Program-made: the position numbers and the translations under genes
Assembly: GCF_008040105.1 (NCBI RefSeq)
Contig: NZ_VRMG01000015.1
Location: forward strand, 62,001 to 126,000
From: Lacisediminihabitans profunda
GTDB taxonomy: Bacteria; Actinomycetota; Actinomycetes; Actinomycetales; Microbacteriaceae
DNA: 64,000 nt
Reading direction: 5' to 3'
Shown here: positions 53,243 through 61,101 of the stretch, piece after piece
Layout: each line of letters starts with the position of its first letter
How positions within the stretch are numbered: position 1 is the first letter of the stretch
Notes under the pieces: model-generated
Told to the model about the DNA's origin: nothing
What the model saw: the letters and a program-made list of their open reading frames with translations, nothing else
The model's database searches: none

Positions 53243-54043
53243 TCAGTCGGCGAGCGCCCACATCGCCACGGCACTCGCGGCGGCGACATTGAGCGAGTCG
53301 ATGCCGTGCGCCATCGGGATCGTCACGATCGTGTCCGCGGCCGCGAGCGCCTCGGCGGTGAGCCCGTCGCCCTCCGCGCCGAGCACGAAGGCGACCCGCT
53401 CGGGCGCGGTGGCGGCGAAGTCGCGCAGGCCGACTGCGCCCGGCCCCAGGGCCAGCGCGGCGATGTGGAAACCGGATGCCGAGAGCAGTTCTCGCGTCGA
53501 CGCCCAGTCTCCGACGCGCGTCCACGGCACCTGCAGCACGGTGCCCATGCTCACTCGGATCGCGCGGCGGTAGAACGGGTCAGAGCAGCGCGGCGTCACG
53601 AACACGGCGTCGGCGCCGATCGCGCCGACCGACCGGAAGATCGCCCCGACGTTGGTGGGGTCCGCCACGTTCTCCAGAATCACCACTCGGTTGGCCGTCG
53701 CGAGCAGGGACTCCGGGGCGGGCAGCGCCGGCCGGTGCATCGCGGCGATGAGGCCGCGATGCAGGAGGTAGCCGGTGAGCTCCTCGAGCAACGCCGACGG
53801 GCCGGAGAAGACGGGCACGTCGCGGTCGCCGAGCAGGTCGAGCGCCTCGTCCACCGAACCGCCGAGGGCGAGAACGGACCGCGGCCGATGCCCGGCAGCG
53901 AGGGCCCGTTCGAGCACGAGCGCCGACTCGGCGATGTAGAGCCCGTGCTCCGTGCCGCGCGCCTTCTTGAGGGCGACATCGGTCTGATGCGAGTAGTCGC
54001 CGAGGCGGGCATCGGCCAGGTCGGTGATCTCGATGACGGGAAT
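53243..54043 (-). CDS. TrmH/SpoU-family RNA 2'-O-methyltransferase, apparently started at ATT
   Basis: The SPOUT domain is complete: motif 1 ILENVADPTNVGAIFRSVG, motif 2 FVLGAEGDGLTAEAL and motif 3 IPMAHGIDSLNVAAASAVAM. The family's N-terminal substrate-binding part (ITDLADARLGDYSHQ, then KKARGTEHGLYIAESALVLE) lies upstream of the first ordinary start (GTG 53917). The only sensible beginning is ATT at 54043, with GGAGG seven bases before it, giving 266 residues beginning (M)PVIEITDL. ATG, GTG and TTG are absent from that frame between the ribosome site and the domain. A base error or rare start are the two readings. Confidence 0.88.
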   Translation of the reverse strand: MPVIEITDLADARLGDYSHQTDVALKKARGTEHGLYIAESALVLERALAAGHRPRSVLALGGSVDEALDLLGDRDVPVFSGPSALLEELTGYLLHRGLIAAMHRPALPAPESLLATANRVVILENVADPTNVGAIFRSVGAIGADAVFVTPRCSDPFYRRAIRVSMGTVLQVPWTRVGDWASTRELLSASGFHIAALALGPGAVGLRDFAATAPERVAFVLGAEGDGLTAEALAAADTIVTIPMAHGIDSLNVAAASAVAMWALAD

Positions 54044-54071
54044 CTTGGGGCCTCCAGGGAAGGCTCCAATT

Positions 54072-54554
54072 CTAGGCGACGGCCCCCGCCACGGCCGCCG
54101 GAGCGACCTCCCGGTCGCCGTTGTGCACGACCAGCACCGGACAGTGGGAGTATTCCGCGCACCGGGAACTCACCGAACCCAGCAACAGCCCGACGAAGCC
54201 GCCGTGGCCTCGGCTGCCCACGATCAGCATCTCGGCGCCCTTGCTCGCGTCGATGAGCACCTGCGCCGTCGCCCCCTCGCACACGACGGGGACGAACCAG
54301 TCGGGCGGAGTCCCCCCGAACACCTGCTGGGCCGCCTCGTCCAGCACCGAACGGGCGTCGGACTCCGGGGACCACTCCGAGGTGACGTAGCCGCCGAATT
54401 CGAGCGGGTACTGCCAGACCGTGATGGCCTCGAGCCGCACGCCGAGCGCCTCGGCCATCCTCGCCCCGCGCCGGAGTGCGTCGATCGACGAATCGGAGCC
54501 GTCGACCCCGACGACGATTCGCGCGGAGTCCTGATCCTTGTGTGTCGTGTCCAT
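54072..54554 (-). CDS. Universal stress protein
   Basis: 160 residues, single Usp domain. IVVGVDGSDSSIDALR starts it and GSRGHGGFVGLLLGSVS fits the ATP-binding pattern GxxGx9GS exactly, so it is the nucleotide-binding subtype. In actinobacteria such proteins accumulate under hypoxia and stasis. Divergent from the BON gene, with a DosR-like box 34 bases before its ATG. Confidence 0.93.
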   Translation of the reverse strand: MDTTHKDQDSARIVVGVDGSDSSIDALRRGARMAEALGVRLEAITVWQYPLEFGGYVTSEWSPESDARSVLDEAAQQVFGGTPPDWFVPVVCEGATAQVLIDASKGAEMLIVGSRGHGGFVGLLLGSVSSRCAEYSHCPVLVVHNGDREVAPAAVAGAVA

Positions 54555-54587
54555 GGTTCATGGTCTGCCCCCTCCCCCGCCACCGAC

Positions 54588-54601
54588 GGGCCGAAAGTCC
54601 C
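54588..54601 (-). promoter_or_regulatory. DosR/DevR-like box facing usp
   Basis: On the minus strand this reads GGGACTTTCGGCCC, resembling the GGGACTTTNGGCCC-type sites bound by DosR/DevR. It is 34 bases before the usp start. Confidence 0.55.
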
Positions 54602-54608
54602 TCCGCCG

Positions 54609-54622
54609 GGGACCTTCGGCCC
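54609..54622 (+). promoter_or_regulatory. DosR/DevR-like box facing the BON gene
   Basis: GGGACCTTCGGCCC, one base from the box at 54588 read on the other strand, 36 bases before the BON start. The two boxes form a near mirror image around 54605. Confidence 0.55.
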
Positions 54623-54657
54623 TGACGGTCCGCAGCCCTCGGGCCGAGGCTGGGCAG

Positions 54658-55329
54658 ATGACTACTTCCGCGAATGGACACAGCGACGCCGAGGTCCAGG
54701 CCGCCGTTGTCGACGAACTCAGCTGGACCCCCGACGTCGAACCGGCCGGCATCGGCGTCTCGGTGCACGACGGGATCGTCACCCTCTCCGGCGAGGTCGA
54801 CCCGAGCGAGCGAGCTGCCGCCACGCGGGCGGCACTGCGAGTGCGGGGGGTGTCGACCGTCGTCGACCAGTTGGAGGTCCGCGCGCCGACCGCGGGTGCG
54901 ATCACCGACGCGGAGGTGGGGACGGCGGTGAACAATGCACTGCTCTACACCGCGGACGTTCCCCACGCGACGGTGCAGGCCGAGGTGCGCAACCACGTGG
55001 TGACCCTGCGCGGCACCGTCAACTGGAATTACGAACGCGACGCCGCCTACCGTGCCGTGGAGCGGATCGCGGGGGTGTACTTCGTCGACAACCGCATCGC
55101 CCTGACGCCCCGGCCGACCGCGCACGACACCGAAGAGAAGATCCGCCGCGCACTCATCCGCAACGCCATCGTGGACGCCGACAGCATCACCGTGCAGGTT
55201 CGGGGCAGCGAGGTCACCCTCACCGGCACAGTCCGGTCGTGGGCGGAGAAGCGGCAGGCGGGATTCACCGCATGGGCCTCGCCCACCGTCTCGAGCGTGC
55301 ACAACCAGATCTCGGTTCGACCGTTCTAG
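54658..55329 (+). CDS. Triple BON-domain protein
   Basis: 223 residues and no signal peptide. Three BON repeats of about 65-70 residues begin near 8, 80 and 150; each has the conserved pattern of VHDGIVTLSGEV, VRNHVVTLRGTV and VRGSEVTLTGTV. BON domains bind phospholipids or small molecules and are found in stress proteins such as OsmY. Cytoplasmic here. Placed with usp, Adh and Hsp20. Confidence 0.9.
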   Translation: MTTSANGHSDAEVQAAVVDELSWTPDVEPAGIGVSVHDGIVTLSGEVDPSERAAATRAALRVRGVSTVVDQLEVRAPTAGAITDAEVGTAVNNALLYTADVPHATVQAEVRNHVVTLRGTVNWNYERDAAYRAVERIAGVYFVDNRIALTPRPTAHDTEEKIRRALIRNAIVDADSITVQVRGSEVTLTGTVRSWAEKRQAGFTAWASPTVSSVHNQISVRPF

Positions 55330-55357
55330 CCGGCCTCGGGGTGACTGCCGGCCGCCG

Positions 55358-56344
55358 TCAGAGTTCCAGCACGAGGGAACCGGAGGCGGATCCGCTTCGC
55401 AGGTCGTCGAGCGCCTCCGCCGCCCGCTCGAACGGGTACAGGGTGGTCCGGGGTCGCAGCCGCAGCGTGTGAGCGAGCCGGAGGAAGGCCGCCCCGTCGC
55501 CGCGGGTATTGGCCGTCACGCTGCGCAGGTCCCGCTCGTGGAAGAGAGTGCTCTCATATTCCAGCGTCGGAATATTGGTGAGGTGGATGCCGGCGACCAC
55601 CACCGTCCCCCCGGCGGCCGTCGCCCTCAGCGCGAGCGGCACCAGTTCGCCGGCCGGGGCGAACACGATCGCGGCATCGAGCGGATGCGGAGGCACGGCC
55701 TCCGCGTCGCCGACGAACGCGACGCCCAGGCTGCTCGCGAGTTCACGGTTCGCCGCGCCGCGGGTCATCGCGTACACCTCCGCGCCGGCCGCCATCGCGA
55801 GCTGCGCGGTGATGTGGGCGCTGGACCCGAAGCCGTAGATGCCGAGCCTGCCGCCCGGCGGCACCTGGGCCCTGGCGAGGGCGCGGAAGCCGATGATCCC
55901 GGCGCAGAGCAGCGGCGCGGTCGCGATCGGGTCGCTGTCGCCGGGAAGAAGGTAGGCGAAGGCCTCGGGCACGGTGGCGAACTCGGCGAAGCCGCCATCC
56001 GCATCCCAGCCCGTGTAGGTCGAACGCGGGCACAGGTTCTCGCGGCCCGTTCGGCACCACTCGCACGCCCCGCAGGTGCCACGGAGCCAGGCGATGCCCA
56101 CGAGGTCTCCGAGCCGGAGTTCGATCACGCCGTCTCCGAGCCCCGCGACCGTGCCCACCACCTGGTGGCCGGGGACGACGCCGACCCGGTGCACCGGCAG
56201 GTCGCCGTCCACGACGTGCAGGTCGGTGCGGCATACCCCGCACGCCGTCACCCGCACCAGCACCTCGCCCGGCGCGGGGAGTGGCGGCTCGCGCTCCGCC
56301 AGTCGGATCGATCGCGTGGTCGAGTCGCTGGTCCAGGCCTTCAT
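55358..56344 (-). CDS. Zinc-dependent alcohol dehydrogenase
   Basis: 328 residues, MDR superfamily, from the ATG at 56344. Catalytic zinc ligands ACGVCRTDLH and GHQVVG; structural zinc Cys cluster GTCGACEWCRTGRENLC; NAD(P) loop GIYGFGSSAH. Looks like the AdhA group of mycobacteria and related actinobacteria, oxidising alcohols or reducing aldehydes. An N-terminal extension seen in a longer frame is not coding. It is divergent from Hsp20 and next to DosR-like boxes. Confidence 0.92.
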   Translation of the reverse strand: MKAWTSDSTTRSIRLAEREPPLPAPGEVLVRVTACGVCRTDLHVVDGDLPVHRVGVVPGHQVVGTVAGLGDGVIELRLGDLVGIAWLRGTCGACEWCRTGRENLCPRSTYTGWDADGGFAEFATVPEAFAYLLPGDSDPIATAPLLCAGIIGFRALARAQVPPGGRLGIYGFGSSAHITAQLAMAAGAEVYAMTRGAANRELASSLGVAFVGDAEAVPPHPLDAAIVFAPAGELVPLALRATAAGGTVVVAGIHLTNIPTLEYESTLFHERDLRSVTANTRGDGAAFLRLAHTLRLRPRTTLYPFERAAEALDDLRSGSASGSLVLEL

Positions 56345-56412
56345 GCTCTCCGTCCCTTCGCCGCCGCCTCGGGCGCTCTGGCCAGTCAACCCGGGGAGTG
56401 CCCCGAATCGAC

Positions 56413-56425
56413 GGTCGAAAGTCCC
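56413..56425 (-). promoter_or_regulatory. DosR/DevR-like box between adh and hsp20 (first)
   Basis: Read on the minus strand GGGACTTTCGACC. It lies 69 bases upstream of the alcohol dehydrogenase start. Confidence 0.5.
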
Positions 56426-56441
56426 GCATCCCGGTGTCGCG

Positions 56442-56455
56442 TGACGAAAGGCCCT
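56442..56455 (-). promoter_or_regulatory. DosR/DevR-like box between adh and hsp20 (second)
   Basis: Read on the minus strand AGGGCCTTTCGTCA, a weaker match than the other three. It is 86 bases before the hsp20 start. Confidence 0.4.
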
Positions 56456-56540
56456 ACCGGGCGCTCGGTCCGGGGCTAGCGTCGGAATCAGGGCGACGGC
56501 CCTCTCCGATCGGCCGCCGCGAAGAGAGAGGAAAAGAAAA

Positions 56541-56987
56541 ATGGCTATGTTCTTCGACCCGTTCCGCGAATTGGATCGCATGAGCACGATGACCGAAGGG
56601 CGACGCGGTCCACGATTCGTGCCGATGGACCTCTATCGCGAGGGCGACCACTACATGCTCAACGCCGACGTGCCCGGGGTCGATCCCGGCTCGATCGACA
56701 TCGATGTGGACGGTTCGGTGCTCACGATTCGCGCGGTTCGCACGCTCTCCACCGCCGAGAACGCCGAGTGGCTCACCCAGGAACGCCCGAGCGGCTCGTT
56801 TGTGCGCCAGTTGAGCCTCGGTGACGGCATCGATGCAGACAGCATTTCGGCGAGTTACCACAATGGGGTGCTCAGCGTGATGATCCCGGTGAGCCAGCGG
56901 ATGAAGCCGCGCAAGGTGGCCATCACGGCCGGAGCCCCGGAGACGATCGCCGTCACCACGGGCAAGCCGGCCGCCGCAAAGAAGTAG
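56541..56987 (+). CDS. Hsp20/alpha-crystallin family small heat-shock protein
   Basis: 148 residues. FFDPFRELDRM at the N-terminus, an alpha-crystallin domain about 28-120 (VPMDLYREGDHYMLNADVPG ... SFVRQLSLGDGIDADSISA, and NGVLSVMIPV as the A-x-x-x-n-G-v-L motif) and an Ala/Lys-rich tail. ATP-independent chaperone that holds unfolding proteins. GAGGAAAAG before the ATG. Close to HspX-type proteins by context. Confidence 0.94.
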   Translation: MAMFFDPFRELDRMSTMTEGRRGPRFVPMDLYREGDHYMLNADVPGVDPGSIDIDVDGSVLTIRAVRTLSTAENAEWLTQERPSGSFVRQLSLGDGIDADSISASYHNGVLSVMIPVSQRMKPRKVAITAGAPETIAVTTGKPAAAKK

Positions 56988-57006
56988 CCGCGGCATCCGC
57001 CGAACC

Positions 57007-57092
57007 TTCCGAAATCCATGCAATCGGCGCCGACGCGCCGCTCAACATCGCCCCGGAACGGCGTGTTGAGCAGAAATGCATGGATTTCGGAA
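57007..57092. repeat. Long inverted repeat with 16-bp perfect arms between hsp20 and gabD
   Basis: TTCCGAAATCCATGCA (57007-57022) and its exact complement (57077-57092) enclose an inner pair GCTCAACA (57040) / TGTTGAGC (57064). The nested stems lie between convergent genes and probably end transcription on both strands. No copies of these arms are seen elsewhere in the window. Confidence 0.85.
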
Positions 57093-57164
57093 CGGGAACG
57101 AACGGGTCGGGAGGGGACGGGCGGGGACGGGCGGGGACGGGAGCCGGCGAGGGCGGGGTGGGCG

Positions 57165-58637
57165 TCAGGCGAAGGGGTTGGGGGTGAGCACGTACTTGGT
57201 CTCCAGGTACTCGTGGATGCCCTCGGCCCCGCCCTCGCGGCCGAGGCCGGACTGCTTCACCCCGCCGAACGGGGCACTCGCGTTCGAGACGACGCCGGTG
57301 TTCAGCCCCATCATCCCGGTCTTGAGGCTCTCGATGAGGCGCTGGCCGCGCGCGAGGTCGCGCGTGAAGACGTAGCTCACCAGACCGTACTCGGTGTCGT
57401 TCGCCTTGGCGACGGCATCCGCCTCGTCGGTGAAGGTCGAGATGGCGAGCACCGGCCCGAAGATCTCCTCGCGCAGGATGTCGCTGCCCGCCAGGACTCC
57501 GGAGATCACGGTGGGTTCGTAGAAAGTGCCGTCGCTGTCGATGGCCGATCCGCCGGTGAGCAGGGTCGCGCCGCGCGTCACCGCGTCCCGAACGAGATCG
57601 GAGGCCTTGGCCACGGCCGCTTCGTTGATGAGCGGGCCGATGCCCACGCCGTCCTCGGTGCCGCGACCCACCGTCAGTTGTTTCACGCGCGCGGTGACCC
57701 GGGCGGCGAAGTCCTCGGCCACGGATTCATGCACGATGAATCGGTTGGCGGCGGTGCAGGCCTGGCCGATGTTGCGGAACTTGGCGATCATCGCGCCGTC
57801 GACCGCCTTCTCGATGTCGGCGTCTTCGAAGACGAGGAACGGCGCGTTGCCGCCGAGCTCCATCGAGGTGCGCAGCACGTTGTCCGCGGCCTGCTTGAGC
57901 AGCCGCACGCCGACGCCCGTGGAGCCGGTGAAGCTGAGCTTGCGCAGGCGCGGGTCGGCGATGATCGGCGCCGACACCTCCCCGGAGGTCGAGGTGGTGA
58001 TCACGTTGAGCACGCCCTTGGGCAGTCCGGAGTCTTCGAGCAGCCTGGCGAAGTAGAGCGTGGTGAGCGGCGTCAGCTCGGCGGGCTTGACGACGGCGGT
58101 GCAGCCGGCGGCGAGCGCCGGGGCGATCTTGCGGGTGGCCATGGCGAGGGGAAAGTTCCAGGGCGTGATGAGGAACGACGGACCCACGGGCAGGTGCGTC
58201 ACGATCGTGCGCCCGGTGCCCTCGGGGTTCACGCCGTAGCGACCGCTGATGCGCACCGCCTCCTCGCTGAACCAGCGCAGGAATTCCCCGCCGTAGGCGA
58301 CCTCGCCGCGCGCCTCAGCGAGCGGCTTGCCCATCTCGATGGTCATCAGCAGGGCGAACTCATCCGCTCGCTCCTGAAGCAGGTCGAATGCCCCGCGCAG
58401 GATCTCCCCGCGCACCCGAGGTGCCGTGGCCGCCCAGGAGTCCTGCGCCGCGGCGGCGGCGTCCATGGCCCGCGCCCCATCCGCGACCGAGGCATCGGCG
58501 ATGGTCCTGATGACCGCCCCGGTGGCCGGATCATGCACCTGGATGGCGCGGCCGGAGGTGGAGTCCACCCAGTCGCCGCCGATGAAAAGCTGATCGGGCA
58601 CCTTTGCCAACAGCTCGGATTCTGACAGAGCACTCAT
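57165..58637 (-). CDS. gabD: NAD(P)-dependent succinate-semialdehyde dehydrogenase
   Basis: 490 residues of the aldehyde dehydrogenase family. Motifs: LITPWNFPLAMATRK, FTGSTGVGVRLLKQA, the catalytic Glu in MELGGNAPFLV and catalytic Cys in NIGQACTAANRFIV, plus EEIFGPVLAI. The overall sequence is that of GabD-like enzymes that oxidise succinate semialdehyde to succinate, a route to the SDH encoded in the window. Exact aldehyde and cofactor are inferred from family. Confidence 0.9.
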   Translation of the reverse strand: MSALSESELLAKVPDQLFIGGDWVDSTSGRAIQVHDPATGAVIRTIADASVADGARAMDAAAAAQDSWAATAPRVRGEILRGAFDLLQERADEFALLMTIEMGKPLAEARGEVAYGGEFLRWFSEEAVRISGRYGVNPEGTGRTIVTHLPVGPSFLITPWNFPLAMATRKIAPALAAGCTAVVKPAELTPLTTLYFARLLEDSGLPKGVLNVITTSTSGEVSAPIIADPRLRKLSFTGSTGVGVRLLKQAADNVLRTSMELGGNAPFLVFEDADIEKAVDGAMIAKFRNIGQACTAANRFIVHESVAEDFAARVTARVKQLTVGRGTEDGVGIGPLINEAAVAKASDLVRDAVTRGATLLTGGSAIDSDGTFYEPTVISGVLAGSDILREEIFGPVLAISTFTDEADAVAKANDTEYGLVSYVFTRDLARGQRLIESLKTGMMGLNTGVVSNASAPFGGVKQSGLGREGGAEGIHEYLETKYVLTPNPFA

Positions 58638-58644
58638 GGAATCG

Positions 58645-58650
58645 AGTCTA
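58645..58650 (-). promoter_or_regulatory. -10 element, leaderless promoter of gabD
   Basis: TAGACT, seven bases, then the ATG at 58637. No Shine-Dalgarno sequence is present. Confidence 0.45.
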
Positions 58651-58678
58651 CTGATCCCCGCCGGTCGCCGAGTGCCCG

Positions 58679-59257
58679 TCAGGCCGGGTGAACCTCGGCG
58701 CCGGCCGCGGCGAGTTCCCTGAGTGCCGCGTCGCTCGAGGACGGGGCCACCCCGGCCACCAGGTCGGAGAGCACGGCCACGCGTCGTCCTGTGGCGAGCG
58801 CGTCGATGGCCGAGGCCCGCACGCAGTAGTCGGTGGCGATCCCGGCCACGTCGATGTCGTCGATGCCCAGGGCGGTGAGCAGCTCGGCGACCGTGCGGCC
58901 GTCTTCCGTGACGCCCTCGAAGATCGAGTAGGCGGGACGCCCCTGGCCCTTTCGCACCTGCACCGTGAGGAGACCGGTTTCCAGGTCCGGGTGGTACTCG
59001 GCGCCGGGGGTGCCGGCCACGCAGTGCACCGGCCAGGTGGACACGAAGTCCGGGGCCTCCGCGGTGGCGAAGTGACCGCCGTTGTCGTTGTCGGCGTCGT
59101 GCCAGTCCCGGGAGGCGATCACCTGGTCGTAGCGGCCCGGATGTTCGCGAAGGTAGCGTGTGATGCCCGCGGCGACCGCCGCCCCACCGTCGACACCGAG
59201 AGCGCCGCCCTCGGTGAAATCGTTCTGCACGTCGATGACGAAGAGCGCCCGGCTCAT
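58679..59257 (-). CDS. pncA: Nicotinamidase (PncA-like isochorismatase-fold hydrolase)
   Basis: 192 residues. Catalytic Asp in FVIDVQNDF, metal/His region SRDWHDADN, Lys in VRKGQ and nucleophile Cys in ATDYCVRASA match PncA. It hydrolyses nicotinamide to nicotinate for NAD salvage. The length is right. Confidence 0.93.
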   Translation of the reverse strand: MSRALFVIDVQNDFTEGGALGVDGGAAVAAGITRYLREHPGRYDQVIASRDWHDADNDNGGHFATAEAPDFVSTWPVHCVAGTPGAEYHPDLETGLLTVQVRKGQGRPAYSIFEGVTEDGRTVAELLTALGIDDIDVAGIATDYCVRASAIDALATGRRVAVLSDLVAGVAPSSSDAALRELAAAGAEVHPA

Positions 59258-59294
59258 CGGCGCGCGCTGGTTTCTGTCATCACGGCTGGCCCGG

Positions 59295-61070
59295 TCAATT
59301 GTTGGAAAGGTTGTTGCCGCAGCTGAACACGGCGGTGGTGATGGTGTCGAGGGCCGGCTGCGTGCGGCTGTTGATCTTGCCGAGGGCGTAGAAGGCGAAG
59401 CTGAGGGTGGTTCCGTCGGCGGCGTGCACTATTCCGGCCAGGGCATATTCGGTCTTGATCCAGCCGGTCTTGGCGTTCACCGCTCCGCGGGCGATCGCGT
59501 TCGCTCCGGTGAATCGGCTGGCCAGGGTGCCCGTCTTGCCGGCGATCGGCAGGGCGTCGTAGATGATCTTGAGGTTCTGCTCGCCCGAGGCGACCTTGGC
59601 CATGAGTTGCGCGACGAAGGTGGCCGGAACCGCGTTGGAGTTGCTCTCCCCCGACCCGTCGATGATGGTCAGCCCGGTGGGCTGCAACCCGTAGCCCACG
59701 AGGGCGGCGGGGATCACGGTCTTGAGCGAGGCCGACGAGCCGTCGCCGCCACTCATCTTGGAGGTGACCCGCGCGATCATCTCGGCGAGCGTGTTATCCG
59801 AGATGGGAAGCAGGTAGGAGATGAGCGTCTTGAGCGGCTGGGACTTCACCTCGCCGAGGAGCTTGGTTCCGGCGGTCGCCGTGCCGGCCGTGACCGTGGC
59901 GGTCGCCGCCAGACCGAGCGCCGAGACGAAGGCCGCACCGGCGCGGCCCACCGGGTCGTTGCTGCGGGGGCTGTCCTGGGCCTTCGGGTCGGCACGGTCG
60001 CCGTCCACCATGAGCGCGGTGATCTCGGGCTGGTAACCCTCGGTCTGCTCGCTGCGCTCCCAGGTGGGGTCCCAGTTATCTGCCGGGTTCCACATGTTCG
60101 CGTCGAGGATCACGCTCGTGATGTCCACCCCGGCGTTCTTGGGGTCGGCCGCCCACTGGGCCTTCACCTGGTACGCCAGGTCGCTCAGCTTAGGCGCGCC
60201 CTTGTAGACACTCTCCTCGGCCGGCCCGAGGGCGCTCAGGGTGGGGTCGCCGCCGCCCACCAGCACGACACTGCCCGGGGTGCTTCCCTCGTAGACCTTG
60301 GTGGAGAACTGGTAGGCCGGCCCGAGCACGGCGAGCCCGGCCGCCGTGGTGAGGGTCTTCATCACGCTCGCGGTGCGCGCCGGGGTCGCCCCGGCCCGGT
60401 CGAAGAGCACCTCGCCGGTCGTCGCGTTGATCACGCTGCCCTGGAAGGTGAGCAGGTTGGGATCGGATGCCGCCTTGGCCACCGTACAGGTGCGCAGGTG
60501 GGTGGGGTCGGCGATCGCGCTCGGGGTCGGCCTGGCGGTCGGGGTCGGCGTCGGCGTCCTGGTCGGCACGACCATCGCGGCGGGCGTCGGCGAGCCGACG
60601 GCCGCTCCGGCGAAGAGCGCTCCGGTGCCGAGGAGTACGAAGGCCAGTCCGAGAGCGGAGAAGAGCCACGCGTTCGGATGCGTGCGAATGCTCGCGAAGA
60701 CCCCGCCGAGCGCCGCGCTGGCCGCTGCCTTCACTCCCGGCCGGGGCGCGCCGGGAGAAGTCCCGGCGGAATCCGGGCCGGCTCCGCCTGTCGCGTGGGA
60801 CCCCGGCGCGCTGTCGAATGCCGCGGGAATGTGGGCCGTGGCCGCGGCCACCGGGAGGAACGGGGTGGCGTCATCCGCCAGGCCCGGTTCGGTCGAGATC
60901 AGTTCCGTCGCGGGCGGCTCGTCCCCCACGGACGGCGGGGTGTCGGGCCGGACCGCACCGGGCAGGGCCGCATCCGCACGGACCGCGTCGGCAGCCTCGG
61001 CAGCCTCACGAGCGGCGCGCCGGCTCAGGTGCTGCTCTGGAGGCGACTGTGGGTCCTGGGGGTCACTCAC
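59295..61070 (-). CDS. dacB: D-alanyl-D-alanine carboxypeptidase, PBP4/DacB family
   Basis: 591 residues. A 130-residue Ala/Pro-rich cytoplasmic region and one transmembrane helix (about 135-157) precede a Pro/Thr-rich linker and an S13 peptidase domain. Active-site motifs: SVMK (Ser235-Lys238), SDN in ISDNTLAEM, and KTG (about 512-514; another KTG near 534). It trims cell-wall pentapeptides outside the membrane. The long cytoplasmic N-terminus is unusual for the family. The start is GTG at 61070, six bases after a TAGAAT -10. Confidence 0.92.
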   Translation of the reverse strand: MSDPQDPQSPPEQHLSRRAAREAAEAADAVRADAALPGAVRPDTPPSVGDEPPATELISTEPGLADDATPFLPVAAATAHIPAAFDSAPGSHATGGAGPDSAGTSPGAPRPGVKAAASAALGGVFASIRTHPNAWLFSALGLAFVLLGTGALFAGAAVGSPTPAAMVVPTRTPTPTPTARPTPSAIADPTHLRTCTVAKAASDPNLLTFQGSVINATTGEVLFDRAGATPARTASVMKTLTTAAGLAVLGPAYQFSTKVYEGSTPGSVVLVGGGDPTLSALGPAEESVYKGAPKLSDLAYQVKAQWAADPKNAGVDITSVILDANMWNPADNWDPTWERSEQTEGYQPEITALMVDGDRADPKAQDSPRSNDPVGRAGAAFVSALGLAATATVTAGTATAGTKLLGEVKSQPLKTLISYLLPISDNTLAEMIARVTSKMSGGDGSSASLKTVIPAALVGYGLQPTGLTIIDGSGESNSNAVPATFVAQLMAKVASGEQNLKIIYDALPIAGKTGTLASRFTGANAIARGAVNAKTGWIKTEYALAGIVHAADGTTLSFAFYALGKINSRTQPALDTITTAVFSCGNNLSNN

Positions 61071-61076
61071 GCCTCC

Positions 61077-61082
61077 ATTCTA
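61077..61082 (-). promoter_or_regulatory. -10 element, leaderless promoter of dacB
   Basis: TAGAAT on the minus strand with six bases (GGAGGC) to the GTG at 61070. It is the best -10 match among the leaderless candidates here. Confidence 0.5.
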
Positions 61083-61101
61083 AACGGAGGCGCTTGTGCC
61101 C

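Noticed and set aside
55358-56587. 409-codon version of the alcohol dehydrogenase
   Set aside because: The first 81 codons overlap the DosR-like boxes and the hsp20 start; the family begins at the MKAW methionine.
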